In this document: positions 31,087-33,697 of the stretch, piece by piece
How the letters are laid out: each line of letters starts with the position of its first letter
Numbering within the stretch: the first letter of the stretch is position 1
Source of the DNA: Chloroflexi bacterium HGW-Chloroflexi-9
Lineage (GTDB): Bacteria > Chloroflexota > Dehalococcoidia > UBA2979
Length of the DNA stretch: 33,697 nucleotides
Direction: 5' to 3'
Assembly (NCBI GenBank): GCA_002840675.1
Contig: PHBR01000018.1
Coordinates: forward strand, 1 to 33,697
Translations under genes and position numbers: made by a program
The notes under the pieces: model-generated
Told to the model about the DNA's origin: nothing
What the model saw: only the letters and a program-made list of their open reading frames with translations
Databases searched by the model: none

Positions 31087-32160
31087 ATGGGTACGAACAG
31101 CGGCGGGCGATCGAGGCGAATGCGATGGCTGGCGGGGTTGCTGCTCCCGCTGATCGCGCTGGTTTCGGTCGCATGTTCCTCTGACGACGACACGACGGAC
31201 GGCACCGCGACCGAGGTTCCCGTCGAAGGTCAGCGGCTGACCGTGTACGCGGGCCGTAACGAGGCGCTGATCGCGCCGCTGCTGGAGATGTTCTCGAAGC
31301 AGACCGGCGTGAAGGTGGACGCGAAGTACGGGTCCACCTCGGAGATCGCAGGCACCATTCTGGAAGAGGGGGCGCGCAGCCCGGCGGACGTGTTCCTGGC
31401 GCAGGACACGGGCGGCCTGGGCGCCGTCGAGCAGGCGGGCCTGTTCGCCCCGCTGGACCCGGCGTTGCTGGACCTGGTGCCGGCCGTGTTCCGCTCCAAC
31501 CAGAGTGGCTGGGTCGGCCTGTCCGGTCGTGTGCGCGTGATCGTCTACAACAAGGACGTCGTGGCGGTGGCCGACCTGCCGTCGTCCGTGAAGGACGTCG
31601 TGAACGAGGAATGGAAGGGGCGTGTCGGCTGGGCGCCGACGAACGCCTCGCTGCAGGCGTTCGTGACCGCCTTCCGCCTGGTGGAGGGCGACGCCGCCGC
31701 GAAGGCGTGGCTGGAGGGCATGGTCGCGAACGGCGCCACCGCCTACGCGAACAACGGTTCCGTGGTGCAGGCTGTGGCAGACGGCGAGGTCGACCTCGGC
31801 CTGGTCAACCACTACTACCTGTTCCAGTTCCTGCGTGACCAGGGGCCCAACTTCCCCGTCGCCAACCACTACACCGAGGCCGGCGACGTCGGCTCGATGG
31901 TGGGCGTCGCCGGCGGCGGCATTCTGAAGTCCACGGACGTGCCGGACGCGGCGCGGGCGCTGATGGCGTTCCTGCTCTCGGAGGAGGCGCAGCGCTACTT
32001 CGCCGAGCAGACATTCGAGTACCCGGTTATCGCCTCGGTCGCCCCGAGCGCGGACCTGCCGGGCCTGGCGAGCGTGACCCCGCCCGACCTGGACCTGAAC
32101 GACCTGTCCGACCTCCAGGGCACGGTCGAACTGATGCGGTCGGTGGGCGTCCTGCAGTAG
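31087..32160 (+). CDS. Fe(III)-type ABC transporter substrate-binding lipoprotein
   Basis: A 357-residue periplasmic-type binding protein of the FbpA/FutA class. It has a lipoprotein signal (RRMRWLAGLLLPLIALVSVAC, Cys30; the lipobox SVAC is slightly atypical) and a disordered linker, SSDDDTTDGTATEVP. The domain starts LTVYAGRNEALIAPLLEMFS and includes YGSTSEIAGTILEEG, ADVFLAQDTGGLG and the tyrosine pair in GLVNHYYLFQFLRDQG that coordinates iron in FbpA-like proteins. ATG 31087 has GGAGG four bases upstream; the track's GTG 31063 is not needed. It stands alone, 2.6 kb from the permease/ATPase operon, with its own promoter and terminator. With the permease broken, its transport partner is in question. 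Confidence 0.92.
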   Translation: MGTNSGGRSRRMRWLAGLLLPLIALVSVACSSDDDTTDGTATEVPVEGQRLTVYAGRNEALIAPLLEMFSKQTGVKVDAKYGSTSEIAGTILEEGARSPADVFLAQDTGGLGAVEQAGLFAPLDPALLDLVPAVFRSNQSGWVGLSGRVRVIVYNKDVVAVADLPSSVKDVVNEEWKGRVGWAPTNASLQAFVTAFRLVEGDAAAKAWLEGMVANGATAYANNGSVVQAVADGEVDLGLVNHYYLFQFLRDQGPNFPVANHYTEAGDVGSMVGVAGGGILKSTDVPDAARALMAFLLSEEAQRYFAEQTFEYPVIASVAPSADLPGLASVTPPDLDLNDLSDLQGTVELMRSVGVLQ

Positions 32161-32183
32161 CAGGCATCGGTTCCAACCTCCGG

Positions 32184-32215
32184 TCGAGGGCGTCGCGAGA
32201 CGCCCTCGATTCGTT
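32184..32215 (+). terminator. Rho-independent terminator after the binding lipoprotein gene
   Basis: A perfect stem TCGAGGGCGTC / GACGCCCTCGA (11 bp) with loop GCGA is followed by TTCGTTTC. It lies 24 bases after the stop. Confidence 0.75.
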
Positions 32216-32329
32216 TCGGCGCGATGGACTCTGTGCAGGCGGGTACGGGTTCGCTACCGTGACGCCGGGCGACGGGGGGACTACCGGGGTTGAAGCCACC
32301 GGCCCGCGCCCGCTGAATGAGGAGGCTAC

Positions 32330-32839
32330 ATGCCAGTCGAGCGGTTCCCCGTGGAAGCGGGCCACATCATGCTGTTCGCGCGCTCCATCGGCGACGCGAA
32401 CCAGATCTACTACGACGAGAACTATGCGAAGGGCACGGAGCCGGGCGCGATCATCGCTCCCCCGACCTTCGTGCAGGCGTCCGCGCAGTTCGACCCGGAC
32501 TACGGCCTGCGCCCGAAGATCGGGCAGAAGTGGTTCGGCTCCGGCAAGAACCCGACCGGGTCCAACGTGAAGGAAGAGCCGGTCGCGGAGCAGCCGCGCG
32601 CCGGTGGTGGCTCCGGCCTGCACGCCGAGCAGCACTACGAGTACCACCGGCACCTGAAGCCCGGCGACGTACTGCACTCCGTCTCCCGCCCCGGTGAGTC
32701 GTGGGAGCGCGAGGGACGCCGTGCCGGCAAGCTGATCTTCAGCGAGTCGATCACGGAGTACTACGACCAGAACAACGAGCTGGTGATCACCGCTCGTTCC
32801 GTCGGCGTGCGCACCGAGCGCCCGGTGCAGCAGGACTAG
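32330..32839 (+). CDS. MaoC-like dehydratase, N-terminal-type (non-catalytic) hot-dog subunit
   Basis: A 169-residue hot-dog protein of the MaoC/FAS1-dehydratase N-terminal type. In VEAGHIMLFARSIGDANQIY, continuing YDENYAKG, the hydratase motif D-x-N-P-x-H is degenerate (D22, N24, Tyr27 in place of His), so this subunit is probably not catalytic. APPTFVQASAQF and HAEQHYEYHRHLKPGDVLHS are typical of the acyl-binding scaffold. ATG has GAGGAGG upstream. The catalytic partner begins nine bases after its stop, and together they should form a heterodimeric (R)-specific enoyl-CoA hydratase or 3-hydroxyacyl dehydratase, as in mycobacterial HadAB-type pairs. Confidence 0.88.
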   Translation: MPVERFPVEAGHIMLFARSIGDANQIYYDENYAKGTEPGAIIAPPTFVQASAQFDPDYGLRPKIGQKWFGSGKNPTGSNVKEEPVAEQPRAGGGSGLHAEQHYEYHRHLKPGDVLHSVSRPGESWEREGRRAGKLIFSESITEYYDQNNELVITARSVGVRTERPVQQD

Positions 32840-32848
32840 GGGACAGCG

Positions 32849-33271
32849 ATGGCACTCAAGGCAAGCAGCATCAAGGTGGGCGACGTGCATGAGGAGGTGG
32901 TCTGCCACGACCTCAGCCGCACGCAGATCGTCCAGTACGCCGGTTCCTCCGGGGACTACAACCCGCTGCACACCGACGAGGTGTTCGCGACGAAGATCGC
33001 CGGATACCCGACCGCGTTCGCGCACGGCATGCTCAGCATGGGCCTGACCGGGAAGATGCTCACGAACTGGCTGGGCGATGGCCGCCTCACGAAGTACGGC
33101 GTCCGCTTCGTCTCCCAGGTCTTCCCCGGGGACACGCTCACGGCGCGCGCCACGGTGAAGGAGATCCGCCACGAGAACGGCGGTCCCGTCGTCGACCTGG
33201 AGGTCTCGACGGTGAACCAGGAGGGCAAGGAGGTCGTCACCGGATCGGCCTCCGCGCGCCTCGACCCGTAG
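32849..33271 (+). CDS. MaoC-family (R)-specific hydratase, catalytic subunit
   Basis: A 140-residue hot-dog enzyme with the hydratase 2 motif YAGSSGDYNPLHTDEVFA: Asp36, Asn38, Pro39 and His41 form the active site. It continues with GYPTAFAHGMLSMGLTGKML and VRFVSQVFPGDTLTARATVK, typical MaoC strands. It would hydrate trans-2-enoyl-CoA to (R)-3-hydroxyacyl-CoA, or the reverse. It pairs with the upstream non-catalytic subunit, nine bases away. A terminator follows 24 bases downstream, closing a two-gene operon. Confidence 0.92.
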   Translation: MALKASSIKVGDVHEEVVCHDLSRTQIVQYAGSSGDYNPLHTDEVFATKIAGYPTAFAHGMLSMGLTGKMLTNWLGDGRLTKYGVRFVSQVFPGDTLTARATVKEIRHENGGPVVDLEVSTVNQEGKEVVTGSASARLDP

Positions 33272-33294
33272 CGGGTCGCCCTCGAATCGCCTCG

Positions 33295-33336
33295 GACGGG
33301 GCGGCACGGCAAGACGCCGGCCGCCCCGTCTGCTTA
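33295..33336 (+). terminator. Rho-independent terminator after the MaoC operon
   Basis: GACGGGGCGGC and GCCGCCCCGTC form a perfect 11-bp stem around a 14-base loop that can itself pair (CGGC...GCCG). TGCTTA follows. Confidence 0.7.
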
Positions 33337-33345
33337 CATCGGGCG

Positions 33346-33697
33346 GTGGATGACGCCGCCGACCTCACGCCGCTCGAGCGCCGCTGGCGCGAACTCGTCC
33401 CGCCCGAGGCGGTGGAGTCCGCCCGCGCCCTGTACGAGGTCGCCCCGCTCTGGTCGAACCGCCAGTTGGCGTTCGTCGATGTGCCATACGACCCGCAGCG
33501 CGAGCAGCATTGGGCGGACGCCGCCCGCGTCGCCGACTATGCGAGCCACCTGCCCGAGGGCGGCCGCGTCGTCGTGGACATCGGCCCGGGCGACGGCTGG
33601 CCGGCGCTCCCGCTCGCCTCGGCGCTGCCGCACGCGACGGTGCTGGGCATCGACCCCGCGCCGCGGCGGACTGGCGTGTGTCGCGCGAACGCGGCAC
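33346..33697 (+). CDS. Class I SAM-dependent methyltransferase, N-terminal part (runs off the window)
   Basis: The frame from GTG 33346 is open to the window end (117 codons) and is missing from the track because no stop is reached. It begins with a helical region, LTPLERRWRELVPPEAVESA. Methyltransferase motif I, VVVDIGPGDGWPALPLASAL, and the acidic strand end VLGIDPAPRR follow at about 65-100. A TACATC -10-like box five bases before the GTG suggests another leaderless start. Substrate cannot be judged from this part. Confidence 0.78.
   Translation, partial: MDDAADLTPLERRWRELVPPEAVESARALYEVAPLWSNRQLAFVDVPYDPQREQHWADAARVADYASHLPEGGRVVVDIGPGDGWPALPLASALPHATVLGIDPAPRRTGVCRANAA

Overview
The window is high-GC DNA (by eye a little under 70% G+C) from a free-living bacterium. 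It codes densely on both strands, and I see no rRNA, tRNA, CRISPR array, insertion sequence or phage gene. Several traits point to a Chloroflexota lineage, perhaps Dehalococcoidia. These are a sigma factor/FecR-type anti-sigma pair whose surface protein has Thr-Pro-rich linkers, DUF1684 and DUF6159 proteins, a membrane-anchored FMN-binding glutamate-synthase-like protein, a two-gene MaoC hydratase, and many genes whose start codon lies 6-7 bases after a TAnnnT -10 box (leaderless). The taxonomic call is inference.

Layout. (1) 1-2103, minus: amtB-glnK-glnD, the ammonium-sensing operon, with a four-half-site, 11-bp-periodic GlnR-like box upstream. (2) 2376-3721: a Dam-type adenine methyltransferase converging on, and overlapping, a small PD-(D/E)XK nuclease. 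The nuclease ends a minus-strand operon (6635-3242) of a D-2-hydroxyacid dehydrogenase, an HpaI-type aldolase and an Ldh2-type dehydrogenase. (3) 6766-8852, plus: a small acidic protein, Ogt, an SDR and a membrane protein. (4) 13456-8821, minus: DUF6159, DUF1684, a methyltransferase (with a leaderless 15-codon upstream ORF), a HAD hydrolase and a glutamate-synthase-like protein. (5) 13533-17708: MscS, then on the minus strand a Cys-repeat secreted protein, an ECF sigma factor and a FecR-type anti-sigma protein. (6) 17856-22398: MFS, argC, a GGQ release-factor-like protein and a second MFS. (7) 25530-22395, minus: DUF1761, an acyl-CoA/AMP ligase, two half-size TauE/SafE proteins and ClpS. (8) 28487-25580, minus: a broken Fe(III)-type ABC permease, its ATPase and a second, divergent ClpS. 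(9) 28742-33697, plus: a nucleotidyltransferase, an LhgO-type oxidase, a 35-aa membrane protein, the iron-type binding lipoprotein that probably served the broken permease, a MaoC pair and a partial methyltransferase.

Two genome-style features stand out. All five convergent gene pairs overlap at their 3' ends, by 4-79 bp, and two of them share a CTAG palindrome as both stop codons. At least seven genes look leaderless. The most interesting local signals are the GlnR-like box, the Cys-pair repeat protein beside an ECF sigma factor, the Dam/nuclease pair, the uORF before the methyltransferase, and the mid-gene break in the iron permease. No intergenic stretch exceeds 300 bases; the largest are 2104-2375 and 28536-28741.
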